A DNA stretch of 64,000 bases from Streptomyces sp. ML-6. Lineage in GTDB: Bacteria > Actinomycetota > Actinomycetes > Streptomycetales > Streptomycetaceae. Of the stretch, positions 1-8,753 are shown in pieces. Under the pieces are notes generated by a model. It searched no databases and was not told where the DNA came from. It saw only the letters and a program-made list of their open reading frames with translations. How positions within the stretch are numbered: position 1 is the stretch's first letter; the number at the start of each line of letters is the position of its first letter. Where the stretch lies: NCBI RefSeq assembly GCF_030116705.1, contig NZ_JAOTIK010000002.1, positions 682,001-746,000 of the forward strand, in the 5' to 3' direction. A program made the position numbers and the translations under genes.

Positions 1-923
1 CGCCGCCCGACGCGATGCCCGAGGGCGTGGTGACCGAGGCAGTGGTGACCGAGGTCGTGGTGCTCCTCGCCGACGTACTGAGACTGAAGCCGGAGAAGAT
101 CGATCCCGAGCAGACGTTCCGTTCGCTGGGCCTCGACTCGCTGCTGACCGTGGAGTTCGTCGCCACGGTGAACGCCCGGTACGGCACGGCCGTCAGGGCG
201 GCCGCCCTGCTCGACCATCCGACTCCACTGGCCTTCACCCGGCACGTGGTGGGTGAGCTGGGGGCACGGGATTCCGCGACCGGGGCGGTGCCGTCGTCCG
301 GTGCCGGTGCCGGTGCCGGGGCCCCGGTCGCGGCCCGGGGTCGGGGCTGGGGTCGGGGCTGGGGCCCAGTGCCCGCAGGGCCGGTGGCGGGGACCGCGGC
401 GCCGGCGCCGGTCGGGCCGGTGCCGGAAACCGCGTCCGTGTCCGTGGCCGCCCCGCCGTCCGGCGGTCCGCTGCCCGTGACCGTTTCCTCGCCGGTCGGA
501 GCGCGGGAGATCCTCGACCATCTGCGCGAGGAACTCGCCCGCATCCTGTGCTGCGACCCGTGGGACATCGACCCCGCGGCCGCGTTCAACCTCCTCGGCG
601 TGGACTCCATCGTCGGCGCCCAGTTCATGGAGGTCATCAACGGCACGTACGGCATGGAGGAGCGGCCGGTCGCGCTCTACGAGCACCCCAGTCTCGCCGC
701 GATGGCCGCGCACATCGCCCTCGCCACCACGGGGACGCCGACGCCGGTGGTCGCGCCGATGCCGATGGCCGGGGCGATGCCGATGGCCGGGGCGACGCCC
801 GCACCGGTGGCGGAGTCGGTCGCGGAGGCCGAGGACCCGGGGCTGCGGGCGTTGCTCGACGCGGTGCGCGACGACCGGCTCTCCGTCGACGAGGCGCTCA
901 CTCTGCTGCCCAGGCGGGCGTGA
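1..923 (+). CDS. C-terminal end of a type I PKS with tandem ACP domains (5' partial)
   Basis: The frame is open to the left edge of the window, so this is the C-terminal end of a larger polyketide synthase; the ATG at 15 is internal or accidental. Two acyl carrier protein domains are visible. The first has a phosphopantetheine site GLDSLL (Ser about 42 counted from the ATG at 15) and the second GVDSIV (Ser about 198). They are separated by a long Ala/Pro/Gly/Val linker rich in simple repeats. The last ~20 residues (ALLDAVRDDRLSVDEALTLL) match the short helical docking-like motif found at protein junctions of trans-AT PKSs. The next gene begins with a related motif, so the two proteins probably dock. 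Tandem ACPs usually act as parallel carriers at one elongation or modification step. The family call is firm; the substrate is unknown. Confidence 0.85.
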   Translation, partial: PPDAMPEGVVTEAVVTEVVVLLADVLRLKPEKIDPEQTFRSLGLDSLLTVEFVATVNARYGTAVRAAALLDHPTPLAFTRHVVGELGARDSATGAVPSSGAGAGAGAPVAARGRGWGRGWGPVPAGPVAGTAAPAPVGPVPETASVSVAAPPSGGPLPVTVSSPVGAREILDHLREELARILCCDPWDIDPAAAFNLLGVDSIVGAQFMEVINGTYGMEERPVALYEHPSLAAMAAHIALATTGTPTPVVAPMPMAGAMPMAGATPAPVAESVAEAEDPGLRALLDAVRDDRLSVDEALTLLPRRA

Positions 924-937
924 ACGGGCGGAAGGCA

Positions 938-3118
938 ATGGACGAACGAGAAATACTCACCCGCTTCAAGGCCGGAACCCTGGAACGGGACCGGGCCGTG
1001 CGACTGCTGGCCGGGCTGAAGGCGGTACCCGGCCCACCCCCGGAGCCGGTCCTGCCGACGGCCCCGGACACGGCGGCCTCGGGGACCACGGGTCCGGTGC
1101 CACCCGGGCCCACGAACCCGGTGACGCACGGGACCACGGGCCCGGTGACGTCGAAGGCGCCGGTCGCGGTGGCGCCGGAGGCCCACGACCGGGTGTCCTC
1201 GCCGGTCCCCGGCCCGGTACGGCCACGGGCACAGACGCCGGGACAAGGACCCGTGCCGGTACCAGTACCGGCACCGTTCTCTCCGGCGGACCCGTCGGCG
1301 GCCCTTCCGCAGGGCCTGCCGCAGGCCCGCCGGACCGATGGGGGCACGGACGTCGAGGACCGGTTCGCCGTCGTCGGGATCGCCGGTCGCTATCCGCTCG
1401 CCCCCGACCTGCGCACCTACTGGCAGAACCTGCGCGAAGGGCGGGACACCTCGTCGGGCGCGCCGCTCGGCCGCCCCGGTGCGTCGCTGCTGAGCGCGGG
1501 AGAGTGCGGGCACTTCCTGGACGGAGCCGCCGATTTCGACGCGGACTTCTTCGGGCTGACCGACCGGCGGGCGAGGCTGATCGACCCCCAGGAGCGGCTC
1601 TTCCTCGAAACCGTCTGGGAGGCGCTGGAGGACGCCGGCTGCACCGGCACCCGGCTCGACGCCCTGACCGGTCCGGGCGGAACGCCGCGCGGCCTCGGGG
1701 TGTTCGTCGGGGTCAGCGCCGCCGACTACTCGCTGGTGGCCGCCGAGGCATGGGCGCGCGGCGGGCGGGAGATGCCCGAGAGCGGGCACTGGAGCGTGGC
1801 GGGCCGGCTCTCCGGCCTGCTGGGACTGAGCGGACCGGCGCAGGCCGTCGACACCGGGGAGTCCTCCGCCCTCGTGGCGGTGCACCTCGCCGTCGGCGCA
1901 CTGCGGCGCGGGGAGTGCGCGGCGGCGGTGGCCGGTGGGGTCGAACTGCTGCTGCACCCCTCGCGCGGCCGGCAGGGGGCGGGGGAGGGCGTGGGCGCCG
2001 TGGTGCTCAAGCCACTGGCCCGTGCGCTGTCCGACGGCGATCATGTGCACGCCGTCGTACGGTCCACCTCGGCGGGCACCGGCTCCTGGACCGGCTCGCC
2101 CGGACTGCGCGAGACGAGGGGGACGACCGCCTGCCGGGTGGGCGACGCCGGTGCCGTCACCGGCCTCGCCGCGCTGACCGCCGCCGTGCTCCAACTGCGG
2201 TACGGCGTCCTCGCCCCCGCACGGGGCGAGGACACGGCCACGCCGTGGCCGAGGCCCCATGACGCACAGGGACACGAGCTGCCCCGCACGGCCGTCGCCG
2301 AGGTGACCGGTACGACCGGGGCGTTCGACGCGTACGCCGTCCTGGAGGAGTTCGTACCGGCCCGGCGTCCGGGGGACGGAGCCGGGAACGGACGCAGCGA
2401 GGCCGGCCGTGCCGACGGGGCGGGTACGACGGGTGAGACCGATGCGCCCGGTGAGGGCAATGGGAGTGGCGGTGCCGGACGGGACGAGCTGATCCTGCTC
2501 TCCGCCCCCACCCCCGGTCATCTCGCCGCCACGGCGACCAGACTGGCCGACTGGCTGGCCTCGGACAACGGCAGGAGTGGGGACACCACCACCGGGGACG
2601 AACGGGTGGCGCTCGTCGATGTGGCCCGCGCCCTGCGCGTCGGCCGCGAGGCGCGGTCCTGCCGGATCGCACTGCTCGCCCGCGACCTGTCCCAACTGGT
2701 CAATTCCCTGCGGGAGTTCGCCAGCTCCTGGGTGGATGTCGGCGGAGTCGAGGGGACAGCCGGCACGCGCGCCATCGGTGTTGGTGTTGGTGTCGATGTC
2801 GGCGTTGACGTTGGTGTCGATGTCGGTGGGGTGCGGTACGCGGATCTGCGCACCGGCGGGACCGATCCGCTGGGCCTGGGCGATGTGCCGGAGACCGGCG
2901 ACTATCTCGGCGCGCTGTGGCGGGCCGGCCGGATCGAGCAGTTGACGCGCCTCTGGCTGTCCGGGCTCGACATCGACTGGGCCGCGCTGGAGTCCGGGCC
3001 GGACGCGGGCAAGACCCTGGTGCCGCTGCCGCCCTCGGCGTTCCTGCGCCGTTCCCTGTGGCTGGGGGGCCGGGAAGGCACGCAGGAGGGCACGGAGGAG
3101 AAGGGGGCGTCCGGATGA
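938..3118 (+). CDS. trans-AT PKS protein with a non-elongating (KS0-like) ketosynthase
   Basis: Translation starts at the ATG at 938, 14 nt after the preceding stop. Residues 1-25 resemble a trans-AT PKS docking helix (ILTRFKAGTLERDRAVRLL). A Pro/Thr/Val-rich linker follows, then a ketosynthase fold starting at RFAVVGIAGRYP and including DPQERLFLETVWEALEDAG. The catalytic Cys of DTACSS is Glu (DTGESSA, residue ~308). The HGTGT block is missing, and the second catalytic His region reads GDAGAVTGLAAL in place of GHxxxxAG. The domain therefore cannot condense and should act as a scaffold or transfer-gating KS0. The C-terminus is a typical post-KS linker ending LVPLPPSAFLRRSLW, with no ACP or TE. 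The stop overlaps the next start (ATGA at 3115-3118), implying translational coupling with the phosphopantetheinyl transferase. Confidence 0.85.
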   Translation: MDEREILTRFKAGTLERDRAVRLLAGLKAVPGPPPEPVLPTAPDTAASGTTGPVPPGPTNPVTHGTTGPVTSKAPVAVAPEAHDRVSSPVPGPVRPRAQTPGQGPVPVPVPAPFSPADPSAALPQGLPQARRTDGGTDVEDRFAVVGIAGRYPLAPDLRTYWQNLREGRDTSSGAPLGRPGASLLSAGECGHFLDGAADFDADFFGLTDRRARLIDPQERLFLETVWEALEDAGCTGTRLDALTGPGGTPRGLGVFVGVSAADYSLVAAEAWARGGREMPESGHWSVAGRLSGLLGLSGPAQAVDTGESSALVAVHLAVGALRRGECAAAVAGGVELLLHPSRGRQGAGEGVGAVVLKPLARALSDGDHVHAVVRSTSAGTGSWTGSPGLRETRGTTACRVGDAGAVTGLAALTAAVLQLRYGVLAPARGEDTATPWPRPHDAQGHELPRTAVAEVTGTTGAFDAYAVLEEFVPARRPGDGAGNGRSEAGRADGAGTTGETDAPGEGNGSGGAGRDELILLSAPTPGHLAATATRLADWLASDNGRSGDTTTGDERVALVDVARALRVGREARSCRIALLARDLSQLVNSLREFASSWVDVGGVEGTAGTRAIGVGVGVDVGVDVGVDVGGVRYADLRTGGTDPLGLGDVPETGDYLGALWRAGRIEQLTRLWLSGLDIDWAALESGPDAGKTLVPLPPSAFLRRSLWLGGREGTQEGTEEKGASG
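2777..2832 (+). repeat. in-frame GT-rich repeat encoding Gly-Val/Asp-Val units
   Basis: Tandem ggtgtt/gatgtc hexamers encode alternating Gly-Val and Asp-Val residues inside the post-KS linker of the KS0 protein. This is a low-complexity insertion relative to ordinary post-KS linkers and is a likely slippage site. Confidence 0.6.
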
Positions 3119-3951
3119 CCGGCCTCTCGGTGGTGGAACGCCCCGTCGACAGGTTCGCGCCGGCCCGGCCCGAACCCGTCAAACTGTGGTTCTGCCCCAA
3201 CGACGAACTCACCCCGGGGATCGCCGCGACCCTGGCCACGCACTGGCTGGACGAGCACGAACAGGAGATCGCGAGCCGGTTCCTGTTCGAGCGCGACCGG
3301 CGCCAGTACCTCGTCGCCCACACGCTCGTACGGCGGGTGCTGGCACTGGAGAGCGGCGTGCCCGAGGCGGAGGCCGTGATCTGGCGTTCCTCGAGGGGGC
3401 GGCCGTTCCTGCAGAAACCCGTGGAGGGGCTGCCGCGCGGGGGCCGGGAGCTGGACTTCAACCTCTCCCACGCGCACGGCCACAACTTCCTCGGCGTGGT
3501 CCGGCGCCACCGCATCGGGGTGGACGTGGAACGGCTCGACCGGGGCGACCAGGGGTTCGACGCGATCGTGGAGACCTTCGCGCCCGAGGAGCAGCAGTGG
3601 GTGGCGCGGGCCGCGGCGGGCCGCCCCCGGGACCGCCGGGTGCTGCGGCTGTGGACGCTGAAGGAGGCGTACTCCAAGGCGCGCGGGCTGGGGCTCGGAC
3701 TGCCCTTCGACAGCTTCGCCTTCACGCTGGCCGAGGACCGGGGGGTGGTGGGCTTCCGCCCGCCCGAGGCCGGGTCCGCGCTGCCGTGGCGGTTCCTGGA
3801 GCTGGAACCCGTGCCCGACGTCCTGGCGGCCGTGGCCGTGGCGGCCGACACGGACGTCCCGCCCGTCTTCCACCTGCACCACGGCTTTCCGTGGGACCGG
3901 GGGGCGCCCCGGCTGCTGGCACTGCCGGAGCCGGTCGCCATGGCGGCGTAG
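3115..3951 (+). CDS. Sfp-type 4'-phosphopantetheinyl transferase
   Basis: This 278-aa enzyme should transfer the phosphopantetheine arm of CoA to the conserved Ser of the ACPs, such as the two at the window start. Diagnostic motifs are GVDVERLD (Mg2+-binding Asp pair, residue ~137) and WTLKEAYSKARGLGL (~180), with FNLSHA upstream, which marks the Sfp/Gsp subfamily. The ATG at 3115 overlaps the stop of the preceding PKS gene, so the two are translated together. The C-terminal ~50 residues form a less conserved tail. Its place inside the PKS operon argues for a dedicated cluster activator. Confidence 0.93.
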   Translation: MTGLSVVERPVDRFAPARPEPVKLWFCPNDELTPGIAATLATHWLDEHEQEIASRFLFERDRRQYLVAHTLVRRVLALESGVPEAEAVIWRSSRGRPFLQKPVEGLPRGGRELDFNLSHAHGHNFLGVVRRHRIGVDVERLDRGDQGFDAIVETFAPEEQQWVARAAAGRPRDRRVLRLWTLKEAYSKARGLGLGLPFDSFAFTLAEDRGVVGFRPPEAGSALPWRFLELEPVPDVLAAVAVAADTDVPPVFHLHHGFPWDRGAPRLLALPEPVAMAA

Positions 3952-4272
3952 AAGCCGTCCCACAGAGGGAGCCGTCCCGCAGAGGAAGTCGGCAGGGAAA
4001 GGGAGTCGGCAGAGAGTGCGCCGGCAGAGGAAGTGCCGGCAGAGAGTGCGTCGGCAGAGGGAGTCGTTTCGTAGAGGGCTGTTCGGGGCGGGGAGTTGTT
4101 TTGTAGGGGGCGAGGACAGGGGGGCTTTCGGGGTTCCGGGCGGTGGGTGGACCGGCCGACGATGGGTGCGCCCACGTACGGGCCGGTAGCCGACCCGTAC
4201 GAGACAGCGCGGGCCGGCCGCGACGCGTCGTACCCGCGCGCGGGCCGGCCGTCGACCGAGGGAGCCCCTTCT
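3952..4272. other. non-coding gap with degenerate purine-rich repeats
   Basis: No gene was recognised here. From about 3960 to 4075 there are imperfect direct repeats built on cggcagag(a/g)gtgcg and cagaggaagt, followed by a G/T-rich stretch and then ordinary sequence up to the flavin reductase start. A frame is open from 4096 but has no ribosome-binding site and no homology-like features before the GTG at 4273. Confidence 0.5.
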
Positions 4273-4821
4273 GTGACCGTGCCGTACACACCGCCGCGGG
4301 CTGCCGCGACGGGTGCCCAGGAATTCCGGGACGCGATGGCGCTGCTCGCCGCGCCCGTCACCGTCATCACCACCGTGGACGGCGACGGCCGCCCGCGGGG
4401 GTTCACCGCCAGTTCGGTCACCTCCGTCTCGCTCGACCCGCCACTCGTCCTGGTCGGTGTCACCCGCGGCTCAAGTTGTCACCAACCCCTCCTCGGACAG
4501 GGGGAGTTCGTCGTCAACGTGCTCGGTGCCCGGCACGGCGCACTGGCACGGCGCTTCGCGACCACCGGCGCCGACCGGTTCGCCGGCGGGGAGTTCGAGC
4601 CATGGCCCGGCAGGGGCCTGCCGTACCTGCCGGACGCGTCCGTGCTGCTGCGCTGCACCCTGGCGGACGTCGTACCCGCGGGCGATCACGACCTGCTGCT
4701 GGGCAGCCCGGCCGAGGTGCGCACGAACGGCTCGAGCGGGGCTCTGGTCTGGTACCAGCGAGGCTTCCACGTTCCTGTGCAGACTTCCCAGGAGAGGACG
4801 GCGGCCATCCGGGTGGCCTGA
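4273..4821 (+). CDS. flavin reductase-like FMN-binding protein (NAD(P)H:flavin oxidoreductase)
   Basis: A 182-aa protein of the flavin reductase-like split-barrel family: FRDAMALLAAPVTVITT at the N-terminus, then GFTASSVTSVSLDPPLVLVG and FVVNVLGARH, the usual FMN/FAD-binding blocks. Such enzymes supply reduced flavin to a two-component monooxygenase; no monooxygenase gene lies in this window, so its partner is probably upstream. The GTG at 4273 was chosen because GGAG (4261-4264) sits at good spacing and the homology begins just after it, although the frame is open further upstream. The LAL regulator follows 4 nt after the stop. Confidence 0.85.
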   Translation: MTVPYTPPRAAATGAQEFRDAMALLAAPVTVITTVDGDGRPRGFTASSVTSVSLDPPLVLVGVTRGSSCHQPLLGQGEFVVNVLGARHGALARRFATTGADRFAGGEFEPWPGRGLPYLPDASVLLRCTLADVVPAGDHDLLLGSPAEVRTNGSSGALVWYQRGFHVPVQTSQERTAAIRVA

Positions 4822-4825
4822 CGAC

Positions 4826-7327
4826 GTGGGGGTGCCGGTGCGGCTGGTCCGGCGGGACGCACAACTCGACCTGATCGAGCGGCATTTGACGTCCGCCCGG
4901 CGGGGCGGGGGCGGTGCGGTGCTCGTCACCGGCAGTCCCGGCACCGGCAAGAGCGCGCTGTTGCGGGCCTTCGCCGAGCGGGCCGGGGACTCGGGCGCGC
5001 TGGTGCTGGACGCGTCCGCCTCACCGGCCGAGACGGATCTGCCGTTCGGCGTCGTGGGGCAACTGCTCAGCGGCGCGGGCCGGGACGCCGGACACCACCG
5101 GCCGGAGCCTTCGTCGCCCCGTTCCCCCGCCCGGCCGGTTCCGACCGGGAACCCCGGCGACGACCCCGCGGTGCTCCACGAGGCCCTGCGGGATCTCGCC
5201 GTGACCGCCCCCGTGGTGGTCCTCGTCGACGACGCGCACCACATGGACGAGGTCTCCGCCCGATGCCTGCTGTACGTGTGCGGGCGGCTCGCCGCGAACC
5301 GGGTGCTGCTGGTGATGAGCGGCCCGCCGCGGCCCCGCCCCCGGCCCCCGCTGCCCCTGCCGCTGGCCGAGCTGCTGAGGCATCCCCGCTGCACGCCCGT
5401 ACCGCTCGCACCCCTCGACGAGGACGGCGTCGCCGCGTTCCTGGCCGCGTCTCCCGGCGGTGCGACGGACCTGCCGACGGCACGGCGGCTGGCCCCCGAC
5501 TGGCACCGGTTCACCGGCGGGAACCCGCGCCTGCTGTGCGGGCTGCTCGACGACCACCGGGACTGCGAGCCGGTGCGGCCGTCCCGTCCGGTGGCGGGCA
5601 CGGCGTTCCGGCGAGCCGTCACCGGCTGTCTGCGGGGTGCCGGTGACCCGGCGGTCTCGGTCGCGCGGGCCCTGGCCGTGCTCGCCGACGCGGCGACGCT
5701 CACCCTGCTCGCCCGGCTGCTGGAACTTCCCGAGCGCGCGGTCGGCCCCTGCCTGGCCGAGCTCGACGCGATCGGACTGCTGGACGGCGGACGGTTGCGC
5801 CATGAAGGGGTGCGGGCGGCCGTACTGGAGGAACTGTCCGCCCGGGAGTCCAGCCGGCTGCACACCACGGCGGGCCGGATGCTGTACGAGAACGGCGCCG
5901 AACCGGCCTCGGTCGCCCGTCACCTGGTCACCGCGGACACCGCCGGTGGCGGGCCCGGCCCGGCGTGGGCCGTTCCCCTGCTTGCCGAGGCGGCCCGGCA
6001 CGCGATGAGTTCCGGCGGGGCGCGGCAGGCCGCGGAGTTCCTGCGGACCGCCCACCGGACCGGCGGCCAGGAAGCGGCCGGGCTGCTGACGATGCTGGCC
6101 CGCGCGGAGTGGGAGGCCGACCCCGCGGCGGTGATCCGGCATCTGCCCGCCCTCGGACGGACCCTCGCCGACGCCCGGTGGCGGACGGCCGAGGACACGG
6201 CGGGAGCGATGGGGCTGTTGCTGTGGCACGGGCGCCCCGCCGAGGTGGCACGGGCCCTGTCCGGAGCCCCGCGTTTCGACGGTGCGGATGGTGCGGACGG
6301 ACCCGGCGGAATCGGGGGAGCGGACGGAACCGGTGGGATGGACGGAACCGGTGGGATGGACGGACCGGCCGCGGCGTTGGCGTACGTCTACCCGGGTACG
6401 GGCGTCGGGCCGTACCCGCACGGCGCCGACAGCACCGACGACACCGACGGCGTCGACGGCGTCGATCCCTCCCCGTTCCACGGCTGCGGGGACGGGTTCT
6501 CCGCGCGGGACACCGCCAGCATGGCCGAGCTCCGGGACGAGGCCGCCGAGCGGGTGCTGGTGTCGATCGTCTACGACCACGCGCCACCGGCGTCCGTGGC
6601 CGCCATCCTTTCGGCGCTCCTGCGCACGGGGGAGACCGGGCGGGCCGCCCGGTGGTGCGGGCTGACGGCCGACGGGGACCGGACGGGGGCCACCACGGCC
6701 CGGCGGGCGGTGGCCGCCGCTGCGGCGGCCGTGGTGCACGGCCGCACCGGGGCGTACGACATCGCGTCCGGGCACGCGGAACGGGCGCTGTCCCTGATGT
6801 CGCCGGGGGCGTGGGGCGTGGCCATCGGCATGCCGCTGTCCGCCGCCGTGCTGGCGGCGACGCGCCGGGGTGCGCACGAGGAGGCCGTACGGTGGCTGCG
6901 CGTCCCGGTGCCCGCCGCGATGTTCCGCACCCGGGCCGGGCTGCACTACCTGCTGGCCAGGGGCCACCACCAGCTGGCCGTCGGACGGCCGAAGGCCGCA
7001 CTCGGCGACTTCCACGCCTGCCGGGACGTGCTGTCCGGGTGGCGGCCGGAACTGCGGGGCGCCGTCGACTGGGGCACCCCGGCGGCCGATGCCCTGCGGG
7101 CGCTGCGCGGGGAGGAGGCCGCGGACGGGAACCCGATCGCCGGACTGACCGAGGCCGAACGCCGGGTCGCGGTACTGGCCGCCGACGGCTGCACCAACCG
7201 GGCCATCGCGGCCCGGCTGTACGTCACCACCAGCACGGTGGAGCAGCATCTGACCCGGGTCTACCGCAAGTTGTGCGTGAAGTCGCGCGGGGACCTGGCA
7301 CACCTGGTGACGGCCCGCCCGCACTGA
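4826..7327 (+). CDS. LAL-type LuxR family transcriptional regulator
   Basis: A protein of about 833 aa with an N-terminal AAA/NB-ARC-like ATPase: Walker A GSPGTGKSALL (residue ~35) and Walker B VVVLVDDAH (~130). A long TPR-like middle and a C-terminal LuxR helix-turn-helix follow (GLTEAERRVAVLAADG, then NRAIAARLYVTTSTVEQHL). This is the layout of large ATP-binding LuxR regulators that activate polyketide clusters. Several GTGs are possible starts (4826, 4832, 4838); 4826 is the most upstream that does not overlap the previous gene. A Gly/Asp-rich stretch (GADGADG, then GGMDGTGGMDG) at 6280-6365 interrupts the TPR region. It is probably the pathway-specific activator of this PKS locus. Confidence 0.9.
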   Translation: MGVPVRLVRRDAQLDLIERHLTSARRGGGGAVLVTGSPGTGKSALLRAFAERAGDSGALVLDASASPAETDLPFGVVGQLLSGAGRDAGHHRPEPSSPRSPARPVPTGNPGDDPAVLHEALRDLAVTAPVVVLVDDAHHMDEVSARCLLYVCGRLAANRVLLVMSGPPRPRPRPPLPLPLAELLRHPRCTPVPLAPLDEDGVAAFLAASPGGATDLPTARRLAPDWHRFTGGNPRLLCGLLDDHRDCEPVRPSRPVAGTAFRRAVTGCLRGAGDPAVSVARALAVLADAATLTLLARLLELPERAVGPCLAELDAIGLLDGGRLRHEGVRAAVLEELSARESSRLHTTAGRMLYENGAEPASVARHLVTADTAGGGPGPAWAVPLLAEAARHAMSSGGARQAAEFLRTAHRTGGQEAAGLLTMLARAEWEADPAAVIRHLPALGRTLADARWRTAEDTAGAMGLLLWHGRPAEVARALSGAPRFDGADGADGPGGIGGADGTGGMDGTGGMDGPAAALAYVYPGTGVGPYPHGADSTDDTDGVDGVDPSPFHGCGDGFSARDTASMAELRDEAAERVLVSIVYDHAPPASVAAILSALLRTGETGRAARWCGLTADGDRTGATTARRAVAAAAAAVVHGRTGAYDIASGHAERALSLMSPGAWGVAIGMPLSAAVLAATRRGAHEEAVRWLRVPVPAAMFRTRAGLHYLLARGHHQLAVGRPKAALGDFHACRDVLSGWRPELRGAVDWGTPAADALRALRGEEAADGNPIAGLTEAERRVAVLAADGCTNRAIAARLYVTTSTVEQHLTRVYRKLCVKSRGDLAHLVTARPH

Positions 7328-7384
7328 GCCCCGCCCGTACCGAACTTCCTCTGCACTCGGATCAGTTCCTCAGTACCCTCCGTA

Positions 7385-8611
7385 CTACTGGTGTGTCACC
7401 GGGTTTCCGTGGAGGCCGCCGTCCGCGCACGGCCAGACGCCACTGTCCAGGGGGCCGAGGCCCGTCCGCCGCAGGACGAAGAGTTCGTCGTCGAGGGCGA
7501 AGAGCCCCTGCCCCCGGTCGAGCAGCAGTATTCTGCTCATCACGGCGCGCTCCTCGTCCTCCAGGGCGAACAGCTCCCGCATCCGCGATTCGGCGTCGAC
7601 GGCGAGCAGTCGGCCGTCCCGCCAGAACACCGCGGTGCCCTCGTCGTCCAGGGCCGGGTAGGCGGTGTAGTAGCCGGAGAGCGCGGGTCCATGCCGCACC
7701 GTGCCGTCGGGGTCGAGGCGGACGAAGCGCGAACGGGACGGCAGGACGTTCTCGGACTCGGGTCCGCTGATGGCGCCGTGTCGGTCGACCAGCGGCATCG
7801 TGTGCGTCGGCCATTCCCGTACCACGGCGCCGGAGGAGTCGTGATGGGCCGTGCCGCACGCGCCGTAGCCCTGGGAGCCGATCAGGAACTCGCCCGGTCC
7901 GACGATCGCCTTGTGGCGGCCGGGCCCGGGGCGGCTCGCGGCGACGGGCCGACCGGTGGCGGTGTCCAGGAAGAACGTGACGGAGATGCCGCTGCTGCCG
8001 TCGGCGAACGTCGCGGCGACGCGGTGACCCGCGACCAGCAACGGCTCCCAGTGGTGCGCCTCCACCGTCCGCGGAGTCCACGGCTTCGAGGGCCGTAGCT
8101 CCCAGCCCGTCTTCGCACCGATCTCGACACGGCCCGGAAACGACAACCGGTCGAGCACGGCCGGTGTCGACCATCGCACCGAGCCGTCCCCGTTGTGACG
8201 TGCGACCCGCGGATGACGGCCGGCCGGGACGACCCGGTCTCGCCCGGCGGGCAGCCAGGACGCACACACACCGTCGGGCAGCACCACGAACGCGCCGAGG
8301 TGCTCGTGGGGTTCGTGGTCGGGAGTGACCGAGCGCAGGGTCGAGCCGGTGGCGTCCAGTTCGGTCAGCACCACATCCCTCGGCCCGCGATGGGCGACCC
8401 ACACCGACCCGCCCGGACCGACGCGCGGCGGGCCCGGGTGCCCGTCGAACCTGCGGCGCCACAGGACCTCTCCGTCCACGTCCACGGCGGTGAGCACCGT
8501 GGTGGACAGGCCCTTGCCGTCGTAGCCGGTGATGAAGACGGGCCCACCGGAATCCGGTGCCGCCAGGCCCCACACCTGCCCGGACATCGGTACGCGCCGC
8601 GGTTCACACAT
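7385..8611 (-). CDS. PQQ-like beta-propeller protein of unknown function
   Basis: A 408-aa protein without a signal peptide or membrane segment. It has repeating beta blades, each with a GYDGKGLSTTVLTAVDVDGEVLWRRR-like or VRLDPDGTVRHGP-like pattern of hydrophobic strands and Asp/Gly turns, as in PQQ/Kelch-type propellers. The ATG at 8611 is preceded by AAGGAG (on the coding strand), which decides it over an in-frame upstream ATG. It is convergent with the LAL regulator (57-nt gap). No catalytic motif was recognised; a role in the adjacent polyketide pathway is possible but unproven. Confidence 0.7.
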   Translation of the reverse strand: MCEPRRVPMSGQVWGLAAPDSGGPVFITGYDGKGLSTTVLTAVDVDGEVLWRRRFDGHPGPPRVGPGGSVWVAHRGPRDVVLTELDATGSTLRSVTPDHEPHEHLGAFVVLPDGVCASWLPAGRDRVVPAGRHPRVARHNGDGSVRWSTPAVLDRLSFPGRVEIGAKTGWELRPSKPWTPRTVEAHHWEPLLVAGHRVAATFADGSSGISVTFFLDTATGRPVAASRPGPGRHKAIVGPGEFLIGSQGYGACGTAHHDSSGAVVREWPTHTMPLVDRHGAISGPESENVLPSRSRFVRLDPDGTVRHGPALSGYYTAYPALDDEGTAVFWRDGRLLAVDAESRMRELFALEDEERAVMSRILLLDRGQGLFALDDELFVLRRTGLGPLDSGVWPCADGGLHGNPVTHQ

Positions 8612-8706
8612 GGTTCGGGCTCCTTCCCCTGGTACCACGGCCCCGGAGTCTACGCAGCCATGCAGGGGCACAGGGGCAGGTGCACAGGTGTGCAGGTGCG
8701 GGCGGC

Positions 8707-8739
8707 GCCTTTCCCGTGACGGGGCATCAGGGGAAAGGC
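8707..8739 (-). terminator. hairpin terminator downstream of the dehydrogenase gene
   Basis: A perfect 9-bp inverted repeat (gcctttccc / gggaaaggc) with a 15-nt loop lies 15 nt beyond the stop codon of the minus-strand dehydrogenase. There is no U-tract, as is common for Streptomyces terminators. Confidence 0.55.
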
Positions 8740-8753
8740 ACCGGCAGGGTCCG

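Noticed and set aside
4096..4272. N-terminal extension of the flavin reductase
   Set aside because: The frame is open, but it lacks a ribosome-binding site and conserved residues, while the GTG at 4273 has GGAG upstream.
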